NCBI GenBank assembly: GCA_964426355.1
Contig: CAYRRA010000014.1
Span: forward strand, 1 to 38,497
Direction: 5' to 3'
Source: JAJFTV01 sp964426355
GTDB taxonomy: Bacteria; Chloroflexota; Anaerolineae; Anaerolineales; Anaerolineaceae
Length of the DNA stretch: 38,497 nucleotides
Each line of letters opens with the position of its first letter. Position 1 is the first letter of the stretch. Shown piece by piece: positions 8,587 to 16,105 of this stretch. The notes below the pieces were generated by a model. It saw only the letters and a list, made by a program, of their open reading frames with translations, ran no database searches and had not been told where the DNA came from. The translations under genes and the position numbers were made by a program.

Positions 8587-8724
8587 ATGATACACTGGAT
8601 TTCAGTTGCCAGGGGGGTGAATGGCGGTATCCTGGGAAATTTCGTTGCAGGCGGTAACCCCAAAGATGCGCTGCGTGTGAAGAAAGCTGTGCATTCTTTA
8701 CAAAAACTTGTAGAAAAAGAATAG
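8587..8724 (+). pseudogene. Small open frame, possibly part of decayed sequence
   Basis: An ATG at 8587 opens 45 codons ending in KKAVHSLQKLVEKE before TAG. There is no clear ribosome site. It ends immediately before the remnant of a GlsB-type gene. I do not recognise it; it may be a tiny gene or the tail of a lost one. Confidence 0.25.
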
Positions 8725-8755
8725 TTTTCCCAGGAGGTATTTCTCGGAAAGTTTT

Positions 8756-8929
8756 CCCATTATTGGCACTGTAGGATGGCGTGATGGGAGTATTGTTGGC
8801 GGTTGGTTATCCAGAATGTTGATTGGCGTTGACCTGGTAACTGGCATCAACCTGACCAGTACTCTCGTCGCATTGCTTGGCGAAGTCATCGTGATTGCCA
8901 TATACCGTCTCATTAAACGAGGACGTTAG
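8756..8929 (+). pseudogene. Remnant of a GlsB/YeaQ/YmgE-family (transglycosylase-associated) membrane protein gene
   Basis: Reading from about 8756, the frame gives PIIGTVG, then WRDGS, then IVGGWLSRMLIGV, then LTSTLVALLGEVIVIAIYRL and IKRGR before TAG. This matches the second half of the small three-helix GlsB/YeaQ family, in which G-rich helices end in a basic IYRLIKR-type tail. No start codon or first helix is present in frame, and WRDG replaces the expected hydrophobic Gly-rich residues, suggesting local frame damage. An AGGAGG stands upstream at 8732-8737 but is followed by no start. I call it a broken fragment. Confidence 0.6.
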
Positions 8930-9029
8930 TGAGTCTGATAAACCGGGGGGAGTGTGTTTTTTGCAACTGCATAACAGCCGTTTGCGTCAACAAGAGGGGT
9001 TTTACCCCGGAGTATGCGGAATTGGATAA

Positions 9030-9062
9030 AAAAGAGGCTGCCTTTTTTAGACAGCCTCTTTT
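9030..9062 (-). terminator. Intrinsic terminator of the minus-strand mutase cluster; right copy of the inverted repeat
   Basis: AAAGAGGCTG and CAGCCTCTTT form a long stem. Read on the minus strand it runs straight into a T-rich tract (CTTTTTTATCC), starting about 20 bases after the stop at 9083. It can also act in the other direction. Confidence 0.8.
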
Positions 9063-9082
9063 GATTCTCAACACTGTGTCTT

Positions 9083-9994
9083 CTAGACGAGCTTACGGAT
9101 GGCTTCTTCGGCGGAATAGGGCAGGAAATAAATCAGGGGGATTTCCAGCATGATGTGTGCGCCGGGGTTAAGAGACATTGCAGCCCGTGCAGAGGAAACC
9201 ATGACCTGGGCGGTGGAAGCAGGGTTGTGGAATATTGAATCGAATTCAAGAATCTGGTTGTCGATCCCACTGGAACCTCCTTTACGCGCCACGCGGATGC
9301 GATGCCCCATGTCGACCAGTGGCTGAACGCGGTCAACCTGGAAAAAGTTGACATCATCATGCGCAAAATAGGGGTCTTTCATCACTTGGCTGGTCAATTG
9401 TGCAAAATCAACGCCGGGTTCGGTTTCAATATAGACATCGCGTTGGTGAACACCCGGTCGACCGGGTCGGGTAATGGAGAGTGCATCTTTCACACCGGGG
9501 AAGGTTTTGAGCGCAACCGTATGCCCCATGCTCATGCCTGGACCATAGTTGACATAGGTGAGACCGGTCGGAGCCCAGATTTCAAAGAGGGCACGAATCA
9601 TCGTACTGGCACCCGGGTCTACGCCGCTGCCCATGATGGAGACCACGTGATTCTCCTTGGCTACCGGATCCAATGCTGCTTTGAGTTCTGTGAACGGTAC
9701 ACCGTGCATATCGAAACAATCGACTGTGTTGATGCCGAGTTTCAATAGCTTTGGCGCTTCTTGTTGAACAACCCGGGTGGGGCATGCCAGCAGTACGACA
9801 TCGGGTTTCTCGGACAACTGGCTGACGTTTTCCACCACTTCAACACCGGGGAAGATCGATTTGTCTTTCTCAATCTCGCATCCGCGGTCGATGATGCCTG
9901 CGAGCTGCATATCTTCTGCCAGTTGGACGCCGTGTACTGCATAAGTACCGATATGCCCGCATCCCAGAACCGCTACTTTTATTTTATTTTTCAT
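9083..9994 (-). CDS. meso-Diaminopimelate dehydrogenase-like amino acid dehydrogenase
   Basis: From the ATG at 9994 (CAGGAGA 9 bases upstream) the product has 303 residues; a longer TTG start at 10066 lacks support. It resembles meso-DAP dehydrogenase (Ddh): Rossmann motif VAVLGCGHIG (7-16), VDCFDMHG, SIMGSGVDPG (to ~128), YGPGMSMGHTVALKTFPGVKDA (~150-171), PYFAHDDVNF, and an ALLE-like C-terminal block. Ddh enzymes oxidise the D-configured centre of meso-DAP with NADP+ and release ammonia. Several Ddh substrate-side residues differ here (GSGVDPG for STGWDPG), so another diamino acid is likely. As last gene of the mutase operon it could oxidise the mutase product, as diaminopentanoate dehydrogenase does in ornithine fermentation. 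That role is inferred. Confidence 0.8.
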   Translation of the reverse strand: MKNKIKVAVLGCGHIGTYAVHGVQLAEDMQLAGIIDRGCEIEKDKSIFPGVEVVENVSQLSEKPDVVLLACPTRVVQQEAPKLLKLGINTVDCFDMHGVPFTELKAALDPVAKENHVVSIMGSGVDPGASTMIRALFEIWAPTGLTYVNYGPGMSMGHTVALKTFPGVKDALSITRPGRPGVHQRDVYIETEPGVDFAQLTSQVMKDPYFAHDDVNFFQVDRVQPLVDMGHRIRVARKGGSSGIDNQILEFDSIFHNPASTAQVMVSSARAAMSLNPGAHIMLEIPLIYFLPYSAEEAIRKLV

Positions 9995-10159
9995 ATCCCA
10001 TTTTCTCCTGAAATGATGTATGTATTCTGGGGCAGAGGAACCAATAACCTTTCTTCCATTCCCCAATAACTCAAATATGTTTTATCTTTTGTGCAGCGCA
10101 TTTTGCATCGTTTTTCTGTATTTTCAACCGATCAAAAAAAACTAATCTTGCCAGACCTG

Positions 10160-10618
10160 TTATGAGGAAGCAGGCTGGTTGAAAATGAAGCGGATTTTTG
10201 CACCTAACTGTACCCCCGCTTCCTTACCGGTTTTCAGGAAATGGTCGGATTTGATGATGATGTTCATGTGGTTGGGGAGGTGCGTAAAATCATAACCGGC
10301 GAGTTTGCCGATTTCTACGCCATCTACCTCTACAGTATCTCCAACCCATAACACGCCGGATGTTTCCATTTCGAAAAAGCAGAAATAGATGACATTGTTC
10401 ACTGTTTTATTCGGTCCGGCGTCCATTTCGGGTGTAATGATCAGTTCGTGAATTTCATGTTTCTGAAACGCCCTGGAAGGATACGAGCTGATTTCCAGCG
10501 CGCGCCGGTCATTGGTGGCATGCAGAATGGTATTCACGCTGCCAATAACAGGCAATTTATTGAAACAAGGATTGGGTGGGTGTTTGATCGCGGGGTCTAA
10601 ATAGGGATCTGGGCTCAT
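10160..10618 (-). CDS. Uncharacterised 152-aa protein of the mutase cluster
   Basis: From the ATG at 10618 (GAGG 7 bases upstream) it has 152 residues. A TTG at 10630 would overlap the upstream stop codon, but the ATG has the better site. I do not recognise the family. It is predicted to be beta-rich and soluble, with no signal peptide or membrane segment. Notable stretches are HEIHELIITPEMDAGP, VGDTVEVDGVEIGKLAGYD and a C-terminal LGAKIRFIFN. The VGDTVEVDGVEIGKLAGYD stretch looks like a small beta-barrel. It sits between the P-loop protein and the Ddh-like dehydrogenase with tight spacing, so it belongs to the same pathway, perhaps as an accessory or chaperone subunit. Confidence 0.7.
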   Translation of the reverse strand: MSPDPYLDPAIKHPPNPCFNKLPVIGSVNTILHATNDRRALEISSYPSRAFQKHEIHELIITPEMDAGPNKTVNNVIYFCFFEMETSGVLWVGDTVEVDGVEIGKLAGYDFTHLPNHMNIIIKSDHFLKTGKEAGVQLGAKIRFIFNQPASS

Positions 10619-10626
10619 GAATAACC

Positions 10627-11679
10627 TCAATTCAATAAAGATAAAAGTTGGTGATTTTCCACTTCCTGGACGTTAATCACTGGAATGTCAGGAACGGAGG
10701 ATTGAATCGCGGATAGAATCCGTTCGGCATCTACGAAGGCGGTTTCATAGCTGTGAGAAGATTGGATGAAACGCGGGTAGAATGGGTTGACGGTGAGGAA
10801 CAAGAGGGGCAGTGTTTCGAGGTAGCCAATTTTTGTGCCCTGTGTGCTGAGCTGGTCGAACGTTTCTTTCCAAACCACCGGGTCACCGGAAGCAATCAGG
10901 TAGAGGGGGTTGCCCAGGATTAGTTCCTCCAAATGATGTTCAGAGGGCTTTTCTGCCAACAGCCTTTTCAGCAGTTCAGGATAACATGCACCCGGGATGG
11001 TGATCTGACGGATACCCTGGCGTAGGTGGGGTCTGATTTTTGCCAGGGTATCCTCTGTGATCAGTGAAGACGTGTGCAGCGACATCTTCGACCCGTTTTG
11101 GGTTTCAAGATGTATGTTTTTATACTGCTGCGCGCCTTCCATCTTTTGGAATTGGAACAGATGGGTGATCCCCGCAGCATGCAAGGCAGTGACGTGGATT
11201 TCATCATTATAGGCTGCACCAGTTGAGAGAACGATGCCGTCTGTGCAGATCATTGGGACGATGCGGTTCAGCGCGCCATCGACCAGTGTGTAATCGACAT
11301 AGCGATCCGCCAGTTTCTGCAGGATGATTTCCAGATCGGTTCTACGATTTGGTCCGGCGAGTGTGTAAGTATTATTCTGGAGGATCTCAATGATCTGGAT
11401 GGAACCCAACACAGTTTGGATTGGGGCTTCCTCCAGCAGTTTGTAAGCAGAGGAGGGGGTCGTTTTCAGGCACTGCGAGGCGGTCGCAATAATGTCACCC
11501 GCTTTGAGGTAATATAACGGTTTTGGAAGACCGGTCACATTGTCGACATTCTCGCCGTCGTAGCCAATGCTGGTCACCGCAACTTTTGCGCCATTTTCTC
11601 GCAATAAAGCCATCACCCTGGCTGCTGTGGTTGTTTTACCCGTGTTTTTGGCGGTGCCCGCAAATCCGATGGATCTCAT
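10627..11679 (-). CDS. P-loop NTPase, candidate mutase chaperone/reactivase
   Basis: A 350-aa protein beginning with a Walker A motif in the form GTAKNTGKTT (G8 to T17, Lys15). This resembles SIMIBI-class P-loop proteins such as dethiobiotin synthetase, MobB or CbiA-type domains. A Walker-B-like strand YVDYTLVDGALNR lies near residue 133. The C-terminal half shows no known domain to me and contains YLIASGDPVVWKETF. It lies 19 bases after the mutase gene. B12-dependent mutases usually need a partner NTPase (MeaB for methylmalonyl-CoA mutase, MutL/GlmL for glutamate mutase) that reloads cofactor; this gene holds that position but belongs to neither family. Enzymatic ligase activity remains possible. 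Confidence 0.7.
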   Translation of the reverse strand: MRSIGFAGTAKNTGKTTTAARVMALLRENGAKVAVTSIGYDGENVDNVTGLPKPLYYLKAGDIIATASQCLKTTPSSAYKLLEEAPIQTVLGSIQIIEILQNNTYTLAGPNRRTDLEIILQKLADRYVDYTLVDGALNRIVPMICTDGIVLSTGAAYNDEIHVTALHAAGITHLFQFQKMEGAQQYKNIHLETQNGSKMSLHTSSLITEDTLAKIRPHLRQGIRQITIPGACYPELLKRLLAEKPSEHHLEELILGNPLYLIASGDPVVWKETFDQLSTQGTKIGYLETLPLLFLTVNPFYPRFIQSSHSYETAFVDAERILSAIQSSVPDIPVINVQEVENHQLLSLLN

Positions 11680-11698
11680 GGTTAAACCTGGTTCTCTT

Positions 11699-13513
11699 TT
11701 ACTGGCGAACTACCGTGTCTTTGCCTGTGCGTCCGGGGAACAATCCATCTTCTTCATTTCCGAGGTGACCTTCATAAATCGAGGCAACAAAGTCGCCACG
11801 TTTACTGATGGTTTGAAGCACCTCAATGATTTTTTGATGGATTTCCTCTTTGATGATTTCTGCTTTTGGCGTTGGTTGAAAGGCTGCATTGCCGACAAAA
11901 CGCAAAGCATCCTTGACCGCGCGCAGGGTGTCAACGCGCGCTTGTGAGGAGATAGGTCCTTTTGAATAGGCTTCGTCCGATGATGCGATCGTGGCTGCGG
12001 TTACCCCCACGCTGCAAGCCAGCGCTGCATGAAGGGCAGTGCTCATGGAAGACTGAACGCGTTCGGGGGTGTGCGTCATAAACCCAATCGGTTCGCCGGG
12101 CCAGACCGGTGTATCGACGATGTCCTGCCAGACGGATAATTTGGCAAGGTTCATGTCGATCATGTTATCTTCCATCCGACCATGAATGGTCATGTATGGA
12201 GACAGGCACATCAATGGTTTTGGAATGGGTTTTGCGCCCAATTTCAAACCGAGCGCCATCATAATCAGCAAACCGGCAAATGTTTTGTGAGGCGGTACGC
12301 CGCTCAATTCGTCGTTGCCCGGGATATCAAACGGCAGACCGAACTGACCGGCGAGTTTCAGCGAGTAGAGACCGTCCACGGTCAGGCGAGCCGGGTCGGT
12401 GCCGCCGCCGGTGCTGCCGTAGGGGATGTTGATTTTAAGCACATCCGCACCCGCGGTGTAAGCCAGTATTTGCGTTTCCGGGGTGTTTAAGCCGCGGTGA
12501 CCGCGCACATTCCAGATGGTGGAAGGTTCCATGAAATGCTTGATGAATTTGAGATTTTCCAGTGTTAAAATGGTGCCGTCGTGCTCGTGGGAGAGGTAGC
12601 CTTCCAACAAACCTTCTTTTTGTGCACCCCAGGAGGGGTCGAAATGCAAAACGCCGTCGATGCCCCAGGCTTCAGCGATGCGGATATGCACCACATCCAT
12701 CACCGGACAACCCGTTCCGTATTGGGCAAAGAAGAGCGTCTTTTGCCCTTCGTGGCGCAGGGTGTTTGCCAGGTCGATTTTTTGCTGGTAGAGGTTGGGT
12801 AAATTTTCGCGTTCTTCCTGGCTGAGCCAGCGCACGCCAGCAGGAAGCTGTTTGTTAAGGTAAAAGGCTTGTATTTCAGGATCGCACAACTCGATGTATC
12901 TTTCCATCAGATTTTGTCGGGTTGAACCAGCTGCATCACTGGCGATGATATCGGCGCGGATTTTGGCGCGTTCAATACCGGTACTGTTTTTGTCTTTTGC
13001 CCAGTCCAAAATCTGATCGGTGATTTGATCCAACAGCTTTTCGATGGTTTTATCGCGGAACTCATAGGTGAAACCAGCAACGATGTCTGGTTTTTCCTTT
13101 TTCCTATAAGAGGAATCATCTTCACCATACACGTCTGTCTGACGACCTTCGATGAAGTTAATGACCTTTTTCATATCCAGTTCACCTATAAAGGTGGCGT
13201 CGAAGCCTAATTCAGCTCCTGTTTCACGGGTGATTGCCATGCCGCCTACGCCAAAGCGGGCATATTCACGTACTCCGGCAGCTTCAGCCAGGTCAACCAG
13301 CCTGCCCAATGTTTCGGCTACTTTATACCCCAATGTCCGGCTGACCAGAACGGCTGCCGGGTGGATTTCTTGCGCCAGTTGAATGACCTCCTCAACAGTG
13401 GTACCTGGACGCATGGCAATGGCATCGTAACCCAGTTCGGTCAGTTTGCGTTTGATTAACTTGACCGCGTTATCATGTACAGGATCGAGGGGTGCGAGGA
13501 TGATGGTTTTCAT
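11699..13513 (-). CDS. Cobalamin-dependent mutase-like protein: N-terminal B12-like Rossmann domain + glutamate-mutase-like barrel
   Basis: A 604-aa protein. Residues 1-125 align by eye with MutS/GlmS-type cobalamin domains: a DPVHDNA segment (10-16) at the DxHxxG position with His13 kept, LVSRTLG (56-62) at the SxL position, and GVGG (88-91) at the GG position. After a helical linker, residues ~250-540 resemble the GlmE barrel of methylaspartate mutase: NVRGHRGLNTPETQIL (335-350, compare GlmE RHGTPDSRLL), LKINIPYGSTGGGTDPARLT, and a late SVGVTAATIASSDEAY...SSQAR block. It probably rearranges an amino acid by adenosylcobalamin radical chemistry. ATG has GGGAGAG upstream. D and G of DxHxxG are shifted or replaced, so cofactor binding needs testing. 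No cobalamin riboswitch was seen. Confidence 0.7.
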   Translation of the reverse strand: MKTIILAPLDPVHDNAVKLIKRKLTELGYDAIAMRPGTTVEEVIQLAQEIHPAAVLVSRTLGYKVAETLGRLVDLAEAAGVREYARFGVGGMAITRETGAELGFDATFIGELDMKKVINFIEGRQTDVYGEDDSSYRKKEKPDIVAGFTYEFRDKTIEKLLDQITDQILDWAKDKNSTGIERAKIRADIIASDAAGSTRQNLMERYIELCDPEIQAFYLNKQLPAGVRWLSQEERENLPNLYQQKIDLANTLRHEGQKTLFFAQYGTGCPVMDVVHIRIAEAWGIDGVLHFDPSWGAQKEGLLEGYLSHEHDGTILTLENLKFIKHFMEPSTIWNVRGHRGLNTPETQILAYTAGADVLKINIPYGSTGGGTDPARLTVDGLYSLKLAGQFGLPFDIPGNDELSGVPPHKTFAGLLIMMALGLKLGAKPIPKPLMCLSPYMTIHGRMEDNMIDMNLAKLSVWQDIVDTPVWPGEPIGFMTHTPERVQSSMSTALHAALACSVGVTAATIASSDEAYSKGPISSQARVDTLRAVKDALRFVGNAAFQPTPKAEIIKEEIHQKIIEVLQTISKRGDFVASIYEGHLGNEEDGLFPGRTGKDTVVRQ

Positions 13514-13516
13514 GCT

Positions 13517-13753
13517 TTACTCTCCCTTGTCAAGCCATTTGTAATGATCCCCTGGGTGGTGGATATAGCTGCGCAACCGAACACGCGCTCCCAACCCTTT
13601 ATGCTCCAGAAATACGATATCGCATTTTCCGAGGTTGAGTTCACTTGCCAGTTGATAGGCGATTTCCTTCGCTTCGTCCTCTGTCTGGCAGATTAGAAAT
13701 GTTTCGATATCGATTGTGTCGCATACTTTGTCGATTGCTTTACCTTCCATCAT
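13517..13753 (-). CDS. Small 78-aa protein directly upstream of the mutase
   Basis: The ATG is preceded by AGGTGA at proper spacing, and the stop lies 3 bases before the mutase start, so the two are almost certainly co-translated. I do not recognise a family. The sequence has an alpha/beta look: DIETFLICQTEDEAKEIAYQL (helix), LGKCDIVFLEHKG (strand), then a basic ARVRLRSYIHHPGDHY end rich in His. The position suggests a small mutase subunit, comparable in place but not in sequence to OraS of ornithine aminomutase. Low composition bias and a good start site argue that it is real. Confidence 0.7.
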   Translation of the reverse strand: MMEGKAIDKVCDTIDIETFLICQTEDEAKEIAYQLASELNLGKCDIVFLEHKGLGARVRLRSYIHHPGDHYKWLDKGE

Positions 13754-13786
13754 ATATCACCTGTGAGAATATTGATAAGATATCAA

Positions 13787-13827
13787 GTAATGAGCAGCTA
13801 GTCACCGGGGTGAACGCTGCTCATTAC
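13787..13827 (-). promoter_or_regulatory. Long hairpin between the PLP-enzyme gene and the mutase genes
   Basis: GTAATGAGCAGC (13787-13798) and GCTGCTCATTAC (13816-13827) are perfect 12-bp arms, with a nested CACC/GGTG pair in the 17-base loop. No U-tract follows on the minus strand, so it is not a standard terminator. It could be an mRNA processing/stability element or an operator. Confidence 0.5.
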
Positions 13828-13863
13828 CTGTTTTGAAAAACTTAATCGATTGGTTTGATTAGC

Positions 13864-15333
13864 TTAGTCCAGCAGACCGGCATACTTAGAGATGATTTCA
13901 ACGGTCTTCAATACACCTTTGACGATCAGGCGGGTCTCTTTTTCCATCAACCTACCTTCTTCATCAATGTTTCCAATACCGTTGGAGATGAAGATGTTGG
14001 AATCGTATGCGATGGTCGGGACGATACCCATCTGTGCCATACCGTTTTGCAGAATGTTGCTGCCGGCGTACATGTCTTCGATCGAGAAGATCGGAATACC
14101 AAACTCATTTTCGGTCCAGGTGTCCTGATAGTTCAATTCTACGGCGTTGCTGTTGACTGATTTGTAGAAATTCCAACCTTTTTTCAGTTTGGCTGGCATA
14201 TTCTCGAACTCTTCCATCGTAATTTCATAGAGCCTGGTGAGGGCGGTGCTGGTGATTTCTGGGTGGTCGCGCAGGATTTTGAGGGCGGTGATGGCGCCGA
14301 CCAGCGCTTCTTTACCGGGGTCGAAACCGACATGAGCGGCTTTACCGTGTGAGGAGAGGGTACCATAGCGAGCGCCGTGGATACCCATTGCGCGGCGGAT
14401 CGGAACCATGGATTCGGCTTTACCAATAATCATACCGCAAGTCGGAGCGCCAGAGGCTTTATCCATACTGTAGGTGACCGCATCGGCATTGATTTTACGG
14501 ATGTCGCAGCCCAGGAAGGGAACGCCCCAGGCATTGTCTACCACGTAGGGCACGTCGTATTTTTCTGCCAGTTTGCCGAGACCTACCTGGAGTTCAGGGG
14601 CGCCGTTGGCGTTTTTCTCGCCGTAGCCGTAACCGGGGCTATCATAAGCCAGGCTGGCATAACCCACCAGCAGGTCGGCGTGTCGTTCGGAGATTTCTTC
14701 AAAACGTTTGAGCGATTTCTTCGCATCAACATGCAACAGGTTGATGATGGGATTGTGTTTGATGCCATGCAAGCTGTAGTCTGCGCCTTCAAGGCGGAGA
14801 TAAACGGTTTCCAAATTGGTCTGGCGTTTACCGGTTACGCCCAGCTCGCCGGCGGCTTCACCGCGTTCAGCGTTGACTTCTTTGTATTTGGGCGGGAACG
14901 GGCGTCCATAAGCGCCCTGGTGATGCATGTGTCGTTCATAGGGGGCAAGATAGCGACCGCGATAATTTTCACCGCGCCCAGCCATCGGGGGAGCGTAGAG
15001 GACATCATAGCAAATGACCAGTGCACCTTCGCAGGTGTTGGTCAGGGCGGCATCATATTCATCTCCGTAGTATGATTTGACGACCTCGCGCAGTTCTTCA
15101 TCCAGCACTGAGCTATGAACAACTTTGCGGGCATAGCCGTGCATAGCTTCAGAGACTGCACGTGAGAGCAGACCATGGCATCCGGAGATGGCACCGGTTG
15201 CGCCGATGTTGTTTTTCATCTCCTGGGTAATCCCCATTTCCTCGCCGGCTTTTCGCAGTTCTGAGTAAATATTGGCTGCATTTGCCTGGAGATGTTTGTA
15301 CAGTTGGAAACGATATTCGAATTTCTTTGACAT
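13864..15333 (-). CDS. Fold-type I PLP-dependent enzyme of the mutase cluster
   Basis: A 489-aa protein with an AAGGAG ribosome site. The order of motifs is that of aspartate-aminotransferase-fold enzymes: a glycine-rich start GATGAISGCHG (44-54), the strand PYVVDNAWGVPFLG with Asp266 to hold the pyridine nitrogen, and TYSMDKASGAP with Lys292 as probable Schiff-base lysine. The exact family is not one I recognise; it looks closer to the lyase/aminotransferase class V and SepSecS-like groups than to classical aminotransferases. It is the first enzyme gene after the GntR-type regulator and is followed, after a hairpin, by the mutase genes. It may prepare the amino-acid substrate by transamination, racemisation or elimination. 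Confidence 0.8.
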   Translation of the reverse strand: MSKKFEYRFQLYKHLQANAANIYSELRKAGEEMGITQEMKNNIGATGAISGCHGLLSRAVSEAMHGYARKVVHSSVLDEELREVVKSYYGDEYDAALTNTCEGALVICYDVLYAPPMAGRGENYRGRYLAPYERHMHHQGAYGRPFPPKYKEVNAERGEAAGELGVTGKRQTNLETVYLRLEGADYSLHGIKHNPIINLLHVDAKKSLKRFEEISERHADLLVGYASLAYDSPGYGYGEKNANGAPELQVGLGKLAEKYDVPYVVDNAWGVPFLGCDIRKINADAVTYSMDKASGAPTCGMIIGKAESMVPIRRAMGIHGARYGTLSSHGKAAHVGFDPGKEALVGAITALKILRDHPEITSTALTRLYEITMEEFENMPAKLKKGWNFYKSVNSNAVELNYQDTWTENEFGIPIFSIEDMYAGSNILQNGMAQMGIVPTIAYDSNIFISNGIGNIDEEGRLMEKETRLIVKGVLKTVEIISKYAGLLD

Positions 15334-15363
15334 GTTTTGAGGCTCCTTAAAAAATGTAATGGA

Positions 15364-16068
15364 TCATATCTGATATTGCTGGCTGGCTTTTTGGACCAGG
15401 TTGTTGAAATCATCCTGTGATTCCAGGTCCTCCAGCACGCTGATGAGGTGATGCTTCATGAGTTTTTCAGCGGTCTCAGGATCGTTTTTAACAATTGCAT
15501 CAAGAACTTGCTGATGCTCCTGGATCGATTTTTCAAGCCTTCCGCTTTGATAATTAGATAAAATACGGTATCTCTTCAGATGGTCATCGAGGTTGGACAG
15601 AATTTGGCTAAGCCATTCGCTCTCAGTCCGTGCTATGATGAGATCGTGGAAGTTCTTATTTTGTGCGGAAGCTTCCTTGATTTCTCCTTTCCGAATCGCT
15701 TCATCCATCAGGTTGATATAATTCTGTGCTTTGAAGATATCTTCTTCTGATAGCTTATTGCAGGCAAGACGGGCTGCCAGGCTTTCCAGGTGAGCCCGGA
15801 TCATAAAGATATCCGCAATGCCTTTGTGGTTGATCTCAGAGACGTACGTGCCCGTATAAGCGATTTTTTTGACAAACCCTTCCCGCTCAAGGCGCAGGAG
15901 TGCATCGCGCACGGGGGTTTTGCTTACGCCGAGTTTTGATGCCAGATCGCTTTCTACCAGGCTTTGCCCTGGGACCAGTTGGAACGAGATAATTGCGCTT
16001 TTAATGCTTTCGTAAGCGAATTTCTCAAGAGATACGGGTGCTGAGATTGGGCTTATTTTTGTTTCCAT
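15364..16068 (-). CDS. GntR-family transcriptional regulator (FCD/FadR subfamily)
   Basis: From the ATG at 16068 (METKISP...) the product has 234 residues. An upstream in-frame ATG at 16104 lies inside a palindrome that looks like its operator, so I prefer the shorter form. The winged-helix domain spans ~10-70 (LVESDLASKLGVSKTPVRDALLRLEREGFV), followed by an all-helical FCD ligand domain with NKNFHDLIIA and HHLISVLEDLE, where metal-binding histidines usually sit. FCD regulators sense small carboxylates and amino-acid derivatives. It is 30 bases upstream of the PLP-enzyme gene and probably autoregulates the whole mutase operon. Confidence 0.92.
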   Translation of the reverse strand: METKISPISAPVSLEKFAYESIKSAIISFQLVPGQSLVESDLASKLGVSKTPVRDALLRLEREGFVKKIAYTGTYVSEINHKGIADIFMIRAHLESLAARLACNKLSEEDIFKAQNYINLMDEAIRKGEIKEASAQNKNFHDLIIARTESEWLSQILSNLDDHLKRYRILSNYQSGRLEKSIQEHQQVLDAIVKNDPETAEKLMKHHLISVLEDLESQDDFNNLVQKASQQYQI

Positions 16069-16091
16069 GTTAGAATCTTTATCACATAATA

Positions 16092-16105
16092 TATGATATA
16101 TCATA
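16092..16105. promoter_or_regulatory. Perfect palindrome, probable operator of the GntR-type regulator
   Basis: TATGATATATCATA is a perfect 14-bp palindrome in the divergent region between the regulator and the serine hydrolase gene. Its position suggests control of one or both divergent transcripts. Confidence 0.5.

Noticed and set aside
7220..9067. Complete insertion sequence
   Set aside because: The inverted repeats look like IS ends, but no transposase or remnant of one was seen between them.
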